A stretch of DNA of 16,710 nucleotides, taken from positions 1-16,710 of the forward strand of contig JAHHUB010000015.1 in NCBI GenBank assembly GCA_020024175.1, written 5' to 3'. Of the stretch, positions 1 to 7,325 are shown piece after piece; within the stretch, counting starts at the first letter, position 1, and the number at the start of each line of letters is the position of its first letter. Under the pieces are notes generated by a model that ran no database searches, was not told the DNA's origin, and saw only the letters and a list, made by a program, of their open reading frames with translations. This DNA comes from Oscillospiraceae bacterium (GTDB taxonomy: Bacteria; Bacillota; Clostridia; Oscillospirales; Ruminococcaceae). Made by a program: the position numbers and the translations under genes.

Positions 1-2515
1 CAATAAGAGTTTCCAGGTTTTGACTTATAAATCTTTTCAACGGTCTGGCACCATATATTGGGTCATATCCGCTGTCTACAATAAAATCCTTTGCATTTTC
101 CGTTATGTTTAAAGTAAGCTGCTTGTTTTCAAGGCGTTTTTTCAAATCTTTAAGCATAAGGTCAACTACATCTGAAATTTCATTTTTACTAAGTGGTTTG
201 TAGAATACTATTTCATCAAGTCTGTTTAAAAATTCTGGACGGAAACTGGTTTTAAGGAGTTTATCCACATTTTCACGGGCATCTGCTGTGATGTTGCCAT
301 TTTCATCAATGCCATCCAAAATATAAGGTGAACCTAAATTTGAAGTCAATATGATTATGGTGTTTTTAAAGTCCACTGTTCTGCCTTGTGAATCTGTTAT
401 TCTGCCATCATCCAATACTTGCAGCAGTATGTTAAAGACATCGGGATGAGCTTTTTCTATTTCATCAAAAAGCACTACGCTGTATGGATGTCTGCGAACA
501 GCTTCGGTAAGTTGACCGCCTTCTTCATAACCCACATATCCGGGAGGTGCTCCAATAAGACGGCTGACGGAAAATTTCTCCATATATTCAGTCATATCAA
601 TGCGGACTATATTATTTTCATCATCAAAGAGGCATTGTGCCACAGCTTTTGCAAGTTCGGTTTTTCCTACACCTGTAGGACCTAAGAAAAGGAATGAACC
701 AATAGGACGGTTTTCGTCCTGTATACCTGCTCTGGAACGGATAATAGCTTCACTGACTTTTTTAACAGCTTCATTTTGTCCTATGACTCTTTCATGAAGA
801 ACATCTTCCAAACCAAGTATTTTCTTTCTTTCACTTTCCATAAGTTTGGTTACTGGTATTCCTGTCCATCTTGCTATGATTTTTGCAATTTCCTCATCGG
901 TAACTTTATCACGGAGCAAAGTACTGTTTTTTTCTGCATCTTCTGCAAGTTTTTCTTCTTCTTCCAATTCTTTTTGGAGTTGTGGAAGCTTTCCGTATTT
1001 AAGTTCTGCTGCATGGTTTAAATCGTAGTTTCTTTCGGCTTTTTCTATTTCTCCACCGATTTTTTCGATTTCTTCACGAAGTTTCTGAACTTTTGTAATG
1101 GCAGATTTTTCATTTTCCCATTTTGACTTCATTGCTTTGAATTTTTCACGAAGTTCAGCCATTTCCTTGCGGATTTCATCCAAGTGAGCCAAAGTCAGTT
1201 TATCATTTTCTTTTTTAAGAGCTGCTTCTTCTATTTCAAGCTGCATGATTTTACGGGAAATTTCATCCAATTCTGTAGGCATGGAATCCATTTCTGTTCT
1301 GATTGTGGCACAAGCTTCATCTACCAAGTCGATTGCTTTGTCTGGCAAAAATCTGTCACTGATATATCTGTGAGAAAGCACAGCAGCAGTGATTAAGGCA
1401 TTATCCTGGATTTTTACACCGTGGAAAACTTCATAGCGTTCTTTAAGACCTCTGAGTATTGCTATGGTATCTTCCACTGTAGGTTCTTCCACCATAACAG
1501 GCTGGAATCTTCTTTCCAAAGCGGCATCTTTTTCAATGTACATACGGTATTCATTTAAAGTGGTTGCACCTATACAGTGCAGTTCACCTCTAGCCAGCAT
1601 AGGTTTTAACAGGTTACCTGCATCCATGGAGCCTTCGGTTTTTCCTGCACCTACAATAGTGTGCAGTTCATCAATAAAGAGAAGAATTTTGCCTTCACTC
1701 TTTTTGATTTCCTGCAAAACAGATTTAAGTCTTTCTTCAAACTCACCTCTGAATTTAGCTCCGGCAATAAGAGCACCCATATCCAGAGAGAAAACTGTTT
1801 TGTCTTTCAGGTTTTCAGGCACATCACCTTTTACAATTCTTTGAGCCAAGCCCTCAGCAATAGCGGTTTTTCCCACACCCGGTTCACCGATTAATACAGG
1901 GTTGTTTTTGGTTTTTCTGGAGAGTATGCGGATAACATTTCTTATTTCCGTATCTCTGCCAATAACAGGATCAAGTTTGTTGTTTCTGGCAAGTTCCACC
2001 AAATCTGAGCCATATTTTTTTAGAGCATCATAAGTGGTTTCGGGGGTGTCGGAAGTAACTCTGGTGTTGCCTCTTACAGACTGCAAAACTTTCATAAATT
2101 CGTTTTTCTTAATTTGATAAGTGCTGAAAATATTGTTTAAACCGGAATTGGCTTCATCAAAAAGTCCCAGCATAATATGTTCTACAGAAACATATTCATC
2201 TTTCATTTTATCAGCGATTTTTTCGGCGGAAATAAGGGTTTTGTCCACATCTTGTGAGATGTAAATTTTTCCTGCTTCTCTGCCTGAGCCAGTAACGGCA
2301 GGAATTTCTCTGATTTTTTGTTTTGTGTAGTTTTCAACTGAATTTGTATCAACCCCCATTTTTTTAAAAAGCTGAGGAATAAGACCCTCGTCCTGAGATA
2401 AGAGTGCACTAAACAGATGAACCTGTTCAATGTTCATATTATTCATTTCCAAAGCGATTTCCTGAGCATTTTGAAGTGCTTCCAGGGATTTTTGCGTAAA
2501 TTTCTGAAGATTCAT
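1..2515 (-). CDS. clpB: ClpB disaggregase, AAA+ ATPase (C-terminus cut by window edge)
   Basis: ClpB is a hexameric cytosolic AAA+ chaperone that threads proteins out of aggregates, working with DnaK/DnaJ/GrpE. About 838 codons are visible; the family is usually about 860 residues, so only the last few tens are missing. The order is the N-terminal Clp repeat domain (about 1-145), NBD1 with Walker A GEPGVGKT near residue 209 and Walker B LLFIDELHT near 275, a coiled-coil middle domain rich in E/K (about 395-525), and NBD2 with GPTGVGKT near 611 and VVLFDEIEKAH near 676. The long middle domain separates it from ClpA and ClpC. The ATG at 2515-2513 follows a good Shine-Dalgarno (TAAAGGAGTG on the minus strand). 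It stands alone and is divergent from rbgA. A CIRCE element in its 5' UTR implies HrcA heat-shock control. Confidence 0.97.
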   Translation of the reverse strand, partial: MNLQKFTQKSLEALQNAQEIALEMNNMNIEQVHLFSALLSQDEGLIPQLFKKMGVDTNSVENYTKQKIREIPAVTGSGREAGKIYISQDVDKTLISAEKIADKMKDEYVSVEHIMLGLFDEANSGLNNIFSTYQIKKNEFMKVLQSVRGNTRVTSDTPETTYDALKKYGSDLVELARNNKLDPVIGRDTEIRNVIRILSRKTKNNPVLIGEPGVGKTAIAEGLAQRIVKGDVPENLKDKTVFSLDMGALIAGAKFRGEFEERLKSVLQEIKKSEGKILLFIDELHTIVGAGKTEGSMDAGNLLKPMLARGELHCIGATTLNEYRMYIEKDAALERRFQPVMVEEPTVEDTIAILRGLKERYEVFHGVKIQDNALITAAVLSHRYISDRFLPDKAIDLVDEACATIRTEMDSMPTELDEISRKIMQLEIEEAALKKENDKLTLAHLDEIRKEMAELREKFKAMKSKWENEKSAITKVQKLREEIEKIGGEIEKAERNYDLNHAAELKYGKLPQLQKELEEEEKLAEDAEKNSTLLRDKVTDEEIAKIIARWTGIPVTKLMESERKKILGLEDVLHERVIGQNEAVKKVSEAIIRSRAGIQDENRPIGSFLFLGPTGVGKTELAKAVAQCLFDDENNIVRIDMTEYMEKFSVSRLIGAPPGYVGYEEGGQLTEAVRRHPYSVVLFDEIEKAHPDVFNILLQVLDDGRITDSQGRTVDFKNTIIILTSNLGSPYILDGIDENGNITADARENVDKLLKTSFRPEFLNRLDEIVFYKPLSKNEISDVVDLMLKDLKKRLENKQLTLNITENAKDFIVDSGYDPIYGARPLKRFISQNLETLI

Positions 2516-2559
2516 AAAAACACTCCTTTATATATAATGATTTATTTAACTAAAATGCG

Positions 2560-2586
2560 TTAGCACTCTATCTCTGTGAGTGCTAA
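2560..2586 (-). promoter_or_regulatory. CIRCE element (HrcA operator) of clpB
   Basis: The sequence shows a perfect inverted repeat, TTAGCACTC at 2560-2568 and GAGTGCTAA at 2578-2586, with a 9-base spacer. This matches the CIRCE consensus exactly. It lies just downstream of the clpB -10 box and 44 bases before the clpB start codon, the usual place for HrcA repression of heat-shock genes. HrcA itself is not in the window. Confidence 0.96.
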
Positions 2587-2587
2587 A

Positions 2588-2616
2588 TATATAATAATAC
2601 GATTATGTTATAGCAA
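2588..2616 (-). promoter_or_regulatory. clpB promoter
   Basis: On the minus strand, TTGCTA (2616-2611) and TATATA (2593-2588) are separated by 17 bases, a good sigma-A arrangement. The CIRCE element begins one base after the -10 box, so HrcA bound there would block initiation. Confidence 0.7.
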
Positions 2617-2637
2617 AAGAAACGAATTGTGAATTTT

Positions 2638-2676
2638 TTGTTACGGCACTTAAAAACGGTATACAATAGTTATAAT
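2638..2676 (+). promoter_or_regulatory. possible second promoter upstream of rbgA
   Basis: TTGTTA (2638-2643) and TACAAT (2662-2667) are 18 bases apart, and a further TATAAT lies at 2671-2676. The 9-mer GTATACAAT (2659-2667), preceded by TTTTGTTAC, is also found upstream of clpP. This could be a weaker distal promoter for rbgA; its role is inferred only from these boxes. Confidence 0.35.
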
Positions 2677-2722
2677 GAGTGAATTAATGCAGAAAATTCA
2701 ATTTGTGAAAAGAAAATTTAAT

Positions 2723-2751
2723 TTGCAGTTTTATTTATATTTTGGTATAAT
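2723..2751 (+). promoter_or_regulatory. rbgA operon promoter
   Basis: TTGCAG (2723-2728) and a consensus TATAAT (2746-2751) are 17 bases apart. They lie 34 bases before the rbgA start codon and are the best sigma-A-like promoter for the rbgA-rnhB-yraN-phosphoesterase operon. Confidence 0.75.
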
Positions 2752-2785
2752 AGCATAGGACAGAAAATATATATGAGGTGAAAAT

Positions 2786-3691
2786 ATGTCAGAAGTTGTT
2801 TCTATACAGTGGTTTCCGGGGCATATGGCGAAAACCAGAAGACTTATGAAAGAAAACCTGAAAATGGTTGATATAGTTGTAGAACTTCGTGATGCCAGAA
2901 TACCTAAAAGCAGCAGAAATCCTGAAATCGAAAAACTTGTAGGGGACAAACCACGAATGATAGTTCTAAACAAATCCGACGAAGCTGACCCTAACGCAAC
3001 TGCAAAATGGATAGATTATTATGAAGGATATGGTGTAAAAACTGTAGCCATTGATTGCAAAAGTGGAAAAGGACTTAATAAAGTCGTTTCCACAGCAAAG
3101 GAAATTTTAAAAGATAAATTCGATAAATTGGCAGAAAAAGGCATTATAGGCAGACCTGTGCGTATGATGATTGTGGGTATACCTAATGTTGGAAAATCCT
3201 CCTTTATCAATAAAATGGCAGGAGGAAAAAGAGCTAAAGTTGAGGACAGACCCGGTGTTACAAGAGATAAACAGTGGGTTAAAGTCGAGGGCGGTGTGGA
3301 ACTTTTGGATATGCCCGGTGTTTTGTGGCCGAAATTTGAAGACCCTAAAGTTGGTGAGTTTCTGGCTTTTACCGGGGCTATAAAAGATGATATTTTGGAT
3401 ATAGAACATCTTGCCATGCGGCTTTTGGAACTTATGGCAAAGGAATATCCGAAAAATCTTATGGAAAGATACAATATAAAAGAGGAAGAAATTCAGGATT
3501 TGGACGGCTATGACCTGCTTATGCTGGTGGGCAGAAAAAGAGGATTCCTTGTGTCCGGAGGCAATATAAATACGGAGAGAACAGCTATTACTGTTGTAGA
3601 CGAATACCGCAGCGGAAAATTAGGCAAAATATCTCTTGAAATGCCGCCACAGAAAAATAAACCTCAAAAAGCCGAAGACTTTGACGACTAA
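2786..3691 (+). CDS. rbgA: Ribosome biogenesis GTPase RbgA (YlqF)
   Basis: RbgA is a GTPase needed for late maturation of the 50S subunit; in Bacillus it promotes incorporation of late proteins such as L16. The 301-residue protein shows the circularly permuted GTPase order: G4 NKSD at 62-65, an SGKG segment near 93, G1 GIPNVGKS at 131-138, the PGVT segment with switch Thr near 159, and G3 DMPG at 175-178. The IQWFPGHMAK segment at 7-16 is the family's N-terminal signature, and the C-terminal third matches the usual helical RNA-binding domain. A GAGGTG ribosome binding site precedes the ATG. It is first in an operon with rnhB 15 bases downstream. The rbgA-rnhB order is common in Firmicutes, but the usual upstream rplS is replaced here by divergent clpB. 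Confidence 0.95.
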   Translation: MSEVVSIQWFPGHMAKTRRLMKENLKMVDIVVELRDARIPKSSRNPEIEKLVGDKPRMIVLNKSDEADPNATAKWIDYYEGYGVKTVAIDCKSGKGLNKVVSTAKEILKDKFDKLAEKGIIGRPVRMMIVGIPNVGKSSFINKMAGGKRAKVEDRPGVTRDKQWVKVEGGVELLDMPGVLWPKFEDPKVGEFLAFTGAIKDDILDIEHLAMRLLELMAKEYPKNLMERYNIKEEEIQDLDGYDLLMLVGRKRGFLVSGGNINTERTAITVVDEYRSGKLGKISLEMPPQKNKPQKAEDFDD

Positions 3692-3706
3692 ATCGGAGAA
3701 ATAAAT

Positions 3707-4345
3707 ATGGAAGAAATAACAGATACTCTGAAATATGAAAAAGAACTGACAAATGCAGGTTATAAATATATATGTGGTGCAGATGAAGCAGGCAGAGGTC
3801 CGCTGGCAGGCCCTGTTTATGCAGCAGCAGTTATTTTAGATCCCAATAATCCTATAGAGGGGTTAAATGATTCCAAAAAGCTTACAGAGAAAAAGCGAGA
3901 TAAGCTTTTTGATGAGATTGTAGCTAAATCTTTAAGCTGGGCAATCGCCTGTGTTGATGAAAAAGAAATTGATGAAATAAATATTTTGGAAGCGTCAATG
4001 CTTGCTATGAAAAAAGCCATAGAAAGCTTAAATATTAAAGCTGATTATGCTTTGATTGACGGAAATAAAACCCCTGATTTATCCATTGACTGTGAAGCTG
4101 TGGTAAAAGGCGATGCTCTGTGTCAGTCTATTTCTGCGGCATCTATTTTAGCAAAAGTGGCAAGGGACAGATATATGGTGAAACTTGGTGAGGAATATCC
4201 TATATACAACTTTAAAAAACACAAAGGATACCCTACTAAAGACCACTATATTGCCATTCTTAAAAATGGTATTTCACCCTGCCACAGAAAGAGTTTTCTT
4301 AAAAACTTAGATGAAAAAAGAAAAAAATATGCCGATGAATTATAA
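3707..4345 (+). CDS. rnhB: Ribonuclease HII
   Basis: RNase HII cuts the RNA strand of RNA/DNA hybrids and incises at single ribonucleotides in DNA, starting ribonucleotide excision repair in the cytosol. The 212-residue protein carries the type 2 signature GADEAGRGPLAGPV, giving catalytic D26 and E27. The other metal ligands are visible as D118 in ALIDGNK and D136 in VVKGD, followed by the conserved SAASILAKVARD helix and a late GYPT motif near 174-177. The length is normal for the family. A GGAGA site 7 bases before the ATG fixes the start. Its 3' end overlaps the next gene by up to 35 bases, which suggests translational coupling. Confidence 0.96.
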   Translation: MEEITDTLKYEKELTNAGYKYICGADEAGRGPLAGPVYAAAVILDPNNPIEGLNDSKKLTEKKRDKLFDEIVAKSLSWAIACVDEKEIDEINILEASMLAMKKAIESLNIKADYALIDGNKTPDLSIDCEAVVKGDALCQSISAASILAKVARDRYMVKLGEEYPIYNFKKHKGYPTKDHYIAILKNGISPCHRKSFLKNLDEKRKKYADEL

Positions 4346-4715
4346 TAAGGAAAAAAGCAAAAAAGGTAAAATAGGTGAAGATGCAGCAGTAGCTTTACTT
4401 ATAAAAAAAGGTTATGAAATAGTCAAAAGGAATTATTACAGTGCTTATGGTGAAATTGATATAATTGCCAAAAAGGATGATGAACTTATTTTTGCAGAAG
4501 TTAAAAGCCGCAGATATGGTTCAGTGGAAAAACCTGCTGAAGCCGTAACACCGTCCAAACAGAAAAAAATCATTAAAACCGCTGAAAAATACCTTGATGA
4601 AAATGAAAATAATTTGTATCCGAGATTTGATGTGATAGAGATATTTTTTTCTGCCAACGGATATGGAATTCTTGGATGTAACCATATAACAAACGCTTTT
4701 TTAAAAAATTCATAA
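4311..4715 (+). CDS. YraN family endonuclease-fold protein (UPF0102)
   Basis: This belongs to the YraN/UPF0102 family, small proteins with a PD-(D/E)XK nuclease-like fold. The cellular role is not firmly established, though the family often sits near rnhB and dprA and is suspected to act in DNA processing. From the first ATG it is 134 residues. It has the GKIGEDAAVALL N-terminal motif and an intact nuclease core: YGEIDIIA (E48, D50) and FAEVKSR (E63, K65). The start is uncertain. ATGs at 4311, 4329 and 4335 are all in frame, none has a strong Shine-Dalgarno, and all lie inside the end of rnhB. The 4335 start (126 residues) would give the most typical family length. It is the third gene of the rbgA operon. 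Confidence 0.9.
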   Translation: MKKEKNMPMNYNKEKSKKGKIGEDAAVALLIKKGYEIVKRNYYSAYGEIDIIAKKDDELIFAEVKSRRYGSVEKPAEAVTPSKQKKIIKTAEKYLDENENNLYPRFDVIEIFFSANGYGILGCNHITNAFLKNS

Positions 4716-4727
4716 AGGAGGGGAAGA

Positions 4728-5414
4728 ATGTCTATATACGCAATGGGAGATTTGCACCTGTCATTTTCCTGTGAAAAACCTATGGATGTATTCAAAGGCT
4801 GGGATAATTATGTTGACAGAATTACGGAAAACTGGCTCAGACTTATAAAACCTGAGGATACAATAGTACTGTGTGGTGATATTTCATGGGGAATGAATAT
4901 GGATGAAACTATGGCGGATATGAAATATATACATGAACTGCCCGGTGAAAAAATTATTTTGAAGGGAAACCATGACTACTGGTGGACTACATACAACAAA
5001 ATGGACAGTATACTGAAAGAAAACGGACTTGACAGCATACATTTTCTTCATAATAATTCATATATAGTGGAAAACACTGCAATATGCGGATCCAGAGGGT
5101 GGCTTTTTGAACAGGGACAGCCCCATGATATAAAAATTTTAAACAGAGAAGCCAACAGACTTAGAATGTCCCTTGATTCAGTAAAAGATGACACAGCAGA
5201 GAAAATAGTCTTTCTTCATTATCCTCCCGTTTATTACAATGAGATCTCACAGCCGATTATGGATGTTTTAAAAGAATATAACATAAAAACCTGTTACTAC
5301 GGTCATATACATGGAGGAGCCCAAAGATTTGCCATAGACAATGTTTTTATGGATATTGATTTTCATTTGGTGGCAGCAGATTATCTCAAATTTTGTCCTG
5401 ATAAGGTAAAATAA
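4728..5414 (+). CDS. Calcineurin-like metallophosphoesterase
   Basis: This is a predicted two-metal phosphohydrolase of 228 residues with no signal peptide, so probably cytosolic. All the superfamily blocks are present in order: GDLH at 7-10, GDISWG at 50-55, GNHDYWW at 80-86, HYPP at about 164-167, and YGHIHGG at about 191-197. The block set resembles the COG1768 type of predicted phosphohydrolase, whose substrate is unknown. A strong AAAGGAGGGG site precedes the ATG, and only 12 bases separate it from yraN, so it is the last gene of the rbgA operon. I cannot tell from sequence whether it acts on nucleotides, phosphoproteins or nucleic acid. Confidence 0.9.
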   Translation: MSIYAMGDLHLSFSCEKPMDVFKGWDNYVDRITENWLRLIKPEDTIVLCGDISWGMNMDETMADMKYIHELPGEKIILKGNHDYWWTTYNKMDSILKENGLDSIHFLHNNSYIVENTAICGSRGWLFEQGQPHDIKILNREANRLRMSLDSVKDDTAEKIVFLHYPPVYYNEISQPIMDVLKEYNIKTCYYGHIHGGAQRFAIDNVFMDIDFHLVAADYLKFCPDKVK

Positions 5415-5479
5415 TTGAATTTATGCGAAAAATTATTAAATATCTTAAAAATAGACTAGTATTTTATGAAAATATGTGA

Positions 5480-5508
5480 TATAATCGTAAAATGATACTA
5501 TATAGTAT
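5480..5508 (+). promoter_or_regulatory. trigger factor -10 box and adjacent 14-bp palindrome
   Basis: A consensus TATAAT lies at 5480-5485; the matching -35 is poor (TAGTAT at 5457-5462 with a 17-base spacer). Ten bases downstream is a perfect palindrome, ATACTATATAGTAT (5495-5508), which would fall at the start of the transcript just before the AGGAGG site (5513-5518). It could be an operator or a chance A/T palindrome. Confidence 0.45.
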
Positions 5509-5527
5509 ATACAGGAGGACTAAAATA

Positions 5528-6568
5528 ATGAAATTAATTTCTAACAAAGTTTTGGATAACAAGAAAGTAGAACTTGAAATCCAGGTTACTGCTGAAGAAT
5601 TTAAAGCAGCAGTTGATAATGCATTTAAGAAAAATTCCAAGAAGATTACACTTCCCGGTTTCAGAAAAGGCAAAGCTCCAAGAGCTATGATTGAAAAAAT
5701 GTATGGCAAGGAAATCTTCTATGAAGATGCCATTAACGAATGTATTCCTACAGCTTGCATTGATGCTATTGAAGAAGCTAAAGCTGAAGCTGTTGAACGC
5801 CCTGAAGTTGAACTTATCGGCGAAGTAACAGAAGAAGGATTTTCATTTAAGGCAACATTTGCTGTTAAGCCTGAAGTAAAACTCGGCGAATATAAGGGAC
5901 TTCACGCAGAAAAAGAAAGTGCTGAAGTTACAGACGAAGATATAAACAACGAACTCAAGAGAATTGCTGAAAGAAATTCAAGAGTTATTGATGTTGAAGA
6001 AGACAGAGAAACAAAGCTCGGTGATATTGCTGTAATCGACTTTGAAGGCTTTAAAGACGGAGTTGCGTTTGAAGGCGGCAAGGGCGAAGCTTATCCTTTG
6101 GAACTTGGAAGCGGCACATTTATCCCAGGATTTGAAGATCAGGTTGCAGGACATAAGGTAAATGACGAATTTGATGTAAATGTTACTTTCCCTGAAGAAT
6201 ACCAGGTTGAAGAACTTAAAGGTCAACCTGTAGTATTTAAGGTTAAGCTCCATGAAATCAAAGTTAAGGAACTTCCTGAAATTGATGATGAATTTGCTAA
6301 AGACATCAGCGAATTTGACACAATAGAAGAACTCAAAAAAGATATGCAGGAAAAAATGGGTGAAAGAAAAGCTCAAGTTGTTGATGAAAAGTTTGAAACT
6401 GAACTCCTCAAACAAGTAGTTGACAAGATGGAAGTTGAAATTCCTCAAGCTATGATTGATGCCAGAGTTGAAGATCTTATAAGAGATTTTGAATACAGAA
6501 TTTCCAGCCAGGGCATGAATATGGATATGTACTTGCAATACACAGGTTCCAAAAAAGTGCAAGTGTAA
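5528..6568 (+). CDS. tig: Trigger factor, C-terminally shortened
   Basis: Trigger factor is the ribosome-bound chaperone and peptidyl-prolyl isomerase that meets nascent chains at the exit tunnel. The N-terminal domain is intact, with the ribosome-docking signature GFRKGK at 44-49. The FKBP-like PPIase domain spans about 162-248, with LGDIAVIDFEG near its start and GSGTFIPGFEDQ inside. The helical chaperone domain begins after it and reaches MNMDMYLQYTG, normally followed by about 80-90 more residues. Here the protein ends six residues later (SKKVQV) at 346 residues against a usual 420-450. None of the three downstream frames continues the family sequence, so this looks like a deletion rather than a simple frameshift. 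The ATG at 5528 is chosen because AGGAGG lies 9 bases upstream; the in-frame ATG at 5492 lies before that site. Confidence 0.92.
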   Translation: MKLISNKVLDNKKVELEIQVTAEEFKAAVDNAFKKNSKKITLPGFRKGKAPRAMIEKMYGKEIFYEDAINECIPTACIDAIEEAKAEAVERPEVELIGEVTEEGFSFKATFAVKPEVKLGEYKGLHAEKESAEVTDEDINNELKRIAERNSRVIDVEEDRETKLGDIAVIDFEGFKDGVAFEGGKGEAYPLELGSGTFIPGFEDQVAGHKVNDEFDVNVTFPEEYQVEELKGQPVVFKVKLHEIKVKELPEIDDEFAKDISEFDTIEELKKDMQEKMGERKAQVVDEKFETELLKQVVDKMEVEIPQAMIDARVEDLIRDFEYRISSQGMNMDMYLQYTGSKKVQV

Positions 6569-6586
6569 TTATTATGCTTGCACTTT
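6554..6586 (+). terminator. hairpin overlapping the trigger factor stop codon
   Basis: AAAGTGCAAG (6554-6563) and CTTGCACTTT (6577-6586) are perfect 10-base inverted repeats. Two G-U wobbles and three A-U pairs can extend the stem to 15 pairs with a 3-base loop. The tig stop codon (6566-6568) lies inside the stem. The T-tract after it is short, so this is either a weak intrinsic terminator or an mRNA 3'-end stabiliser. Confidence 0.6.
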
Positions 6587-6658
6587 ACTGTTAATAGTGG
6601 AATTAACAAAAACAACACAAATTATCTTATAAATTAATTATTTTGTTACAATTTATGG

Positions 6659-6687
6659 ATTAAAACGTATACAATTTCTACTATAAT
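6659..6687 (+). promoter_or_regulatory. possible clpP promoter
   Basis: TATAAT at 6682-6687 lies 36 bases before the clpP start. The -35 is weak (ATTAAA at 6659-6664, 17-base spacer). An upstream TTTTGTTAC (6641-6649) and GTATACAAT (6667-6675) resemble the region before rbgA. No CtsR-type GGTCAAA repeat is visible. Confidence 0.45.
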
Positions 6688-6723
6688 ATAAGTGTTATTA
6701 ATATTTATATTGGAGGAATAAGA

Positions 6724-7308
6724 ATGAGTTTAGTACCTATGGTCGTTGAGCAGACAGGAAGAGGAGAACGCTCCTATGATATTTACTCAAGACTTTTAAA
6801 TGACAGAATTATCATGCTTTGCGATGAAGTCAATGATGCAACAGCCAGTTTGGTTGTAGCTCAGCTTCTTTATTTGGAAGGACAGGATCCTGATAAGGAT
6901 ATTTATCTTTATATAAACAGTCCCGGCGGTTCTATTACAGCAGGCATGGCTATTTATGATACAATGAATCACATTAAATGTGATGTTTCTACAATCTGTA
7001 TAGGTATGGCAGCTTCTATGGGAGCATTTTTGCTTTCATCCGGGGCAAAGGGCAAAAGATATTGTCTGCCTAACAGTGAAGTTATGATTCATCAGCCTTT
7101 GGGCGGTATGCAGGGTCAGGCAACTGATATGCAAATTCATGCCGAAAGAATTCTCAAAATTAAAAATAAACTTAACAGACTTCTTTCCGAACAAACCGGA
7201 AAACCACTTGAAGTTATCCAAAAGGATACAGAAAGAGATAATTTTATGGATGCTGAAGAAGCCTGTGCTTACGGTCTTGTAGATGAGGTTATGTACAAGA
7301 AAAAATAA
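6724..7308 (+). CDS. clpP: ATP-dependent Clp protease proteolytic subunit
   Basis: ClpP forms the 14-subunit serine protease barrel that degrades substrates unfolded and fed in by ClpX or other Clp ATPases. The 194-residue length is standard. The catalytic triad is complete: S98 in GMAASMGA, H123 in VMIHQPLGG and D172 in ERDNFM. The oxyanion region INSPGGSITAGM is at 64-75. The N-terminus MSLVPMVVEQTGRGERSYDI is the typical short axial-loop segment, so any propeptide is minimal. GGAGG 7 bases before the ATG supports the start. clpX follows after a gap of about 17 bases, so the pair is likely cotranscribed; clpP probably has its own promoter apart from tig. Confidence 0.98.
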   Translation: MSLVPMVVEQTGRGERSYDIYSRLLNDRIIMLCDEVNDATASLVVAQLLYLEGQDPDKDIYLYINSPGGSITAGMAIYDTMNHIKCDVSTICIGMAASMGAFLLSSGAKGKRYCLPNSEVMIHQPLGGMQGQATDMQIHAERILKIKNKLNRLLSEQTGKPLEVIQKDTERDNFMDAEEACAYGLVDEVMYKKK

Positions 7309-7325
7309 GTAGGGGGGTAATGACA

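Noticed and set aside
1464..1844. Open reading frame of 126 codons on the plus strand inside clpB
   Set aside because: It lies antisense to well-conserved ClpB NBD1 sequence, has no ribosome binding site and resembles no protein I know. It is a shadow of clpB.
5415..5460. Terminator after the metallophosphoesterase gene
   Set aside because: AATAATT/AATTATT arms can pair, but the stem is entirely A/T with a long loop and no proper T-tract.
5978..6562. 194-codon minus-strand frame rich in Phe, Asn and Ile
   Set aside because: It is antisense to trigger factor, and its composition is the mirror of the Glu/Lys-rich coding strand. It has no initiation signals.
6569..6723. Frameshifted remainder of the trigger factor C-terminus
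   Set aside because: All three plus-strand frames were read by eye. They contain early stops and nothing like the family C-terminus, so a deletion is more likely than a frameshift.
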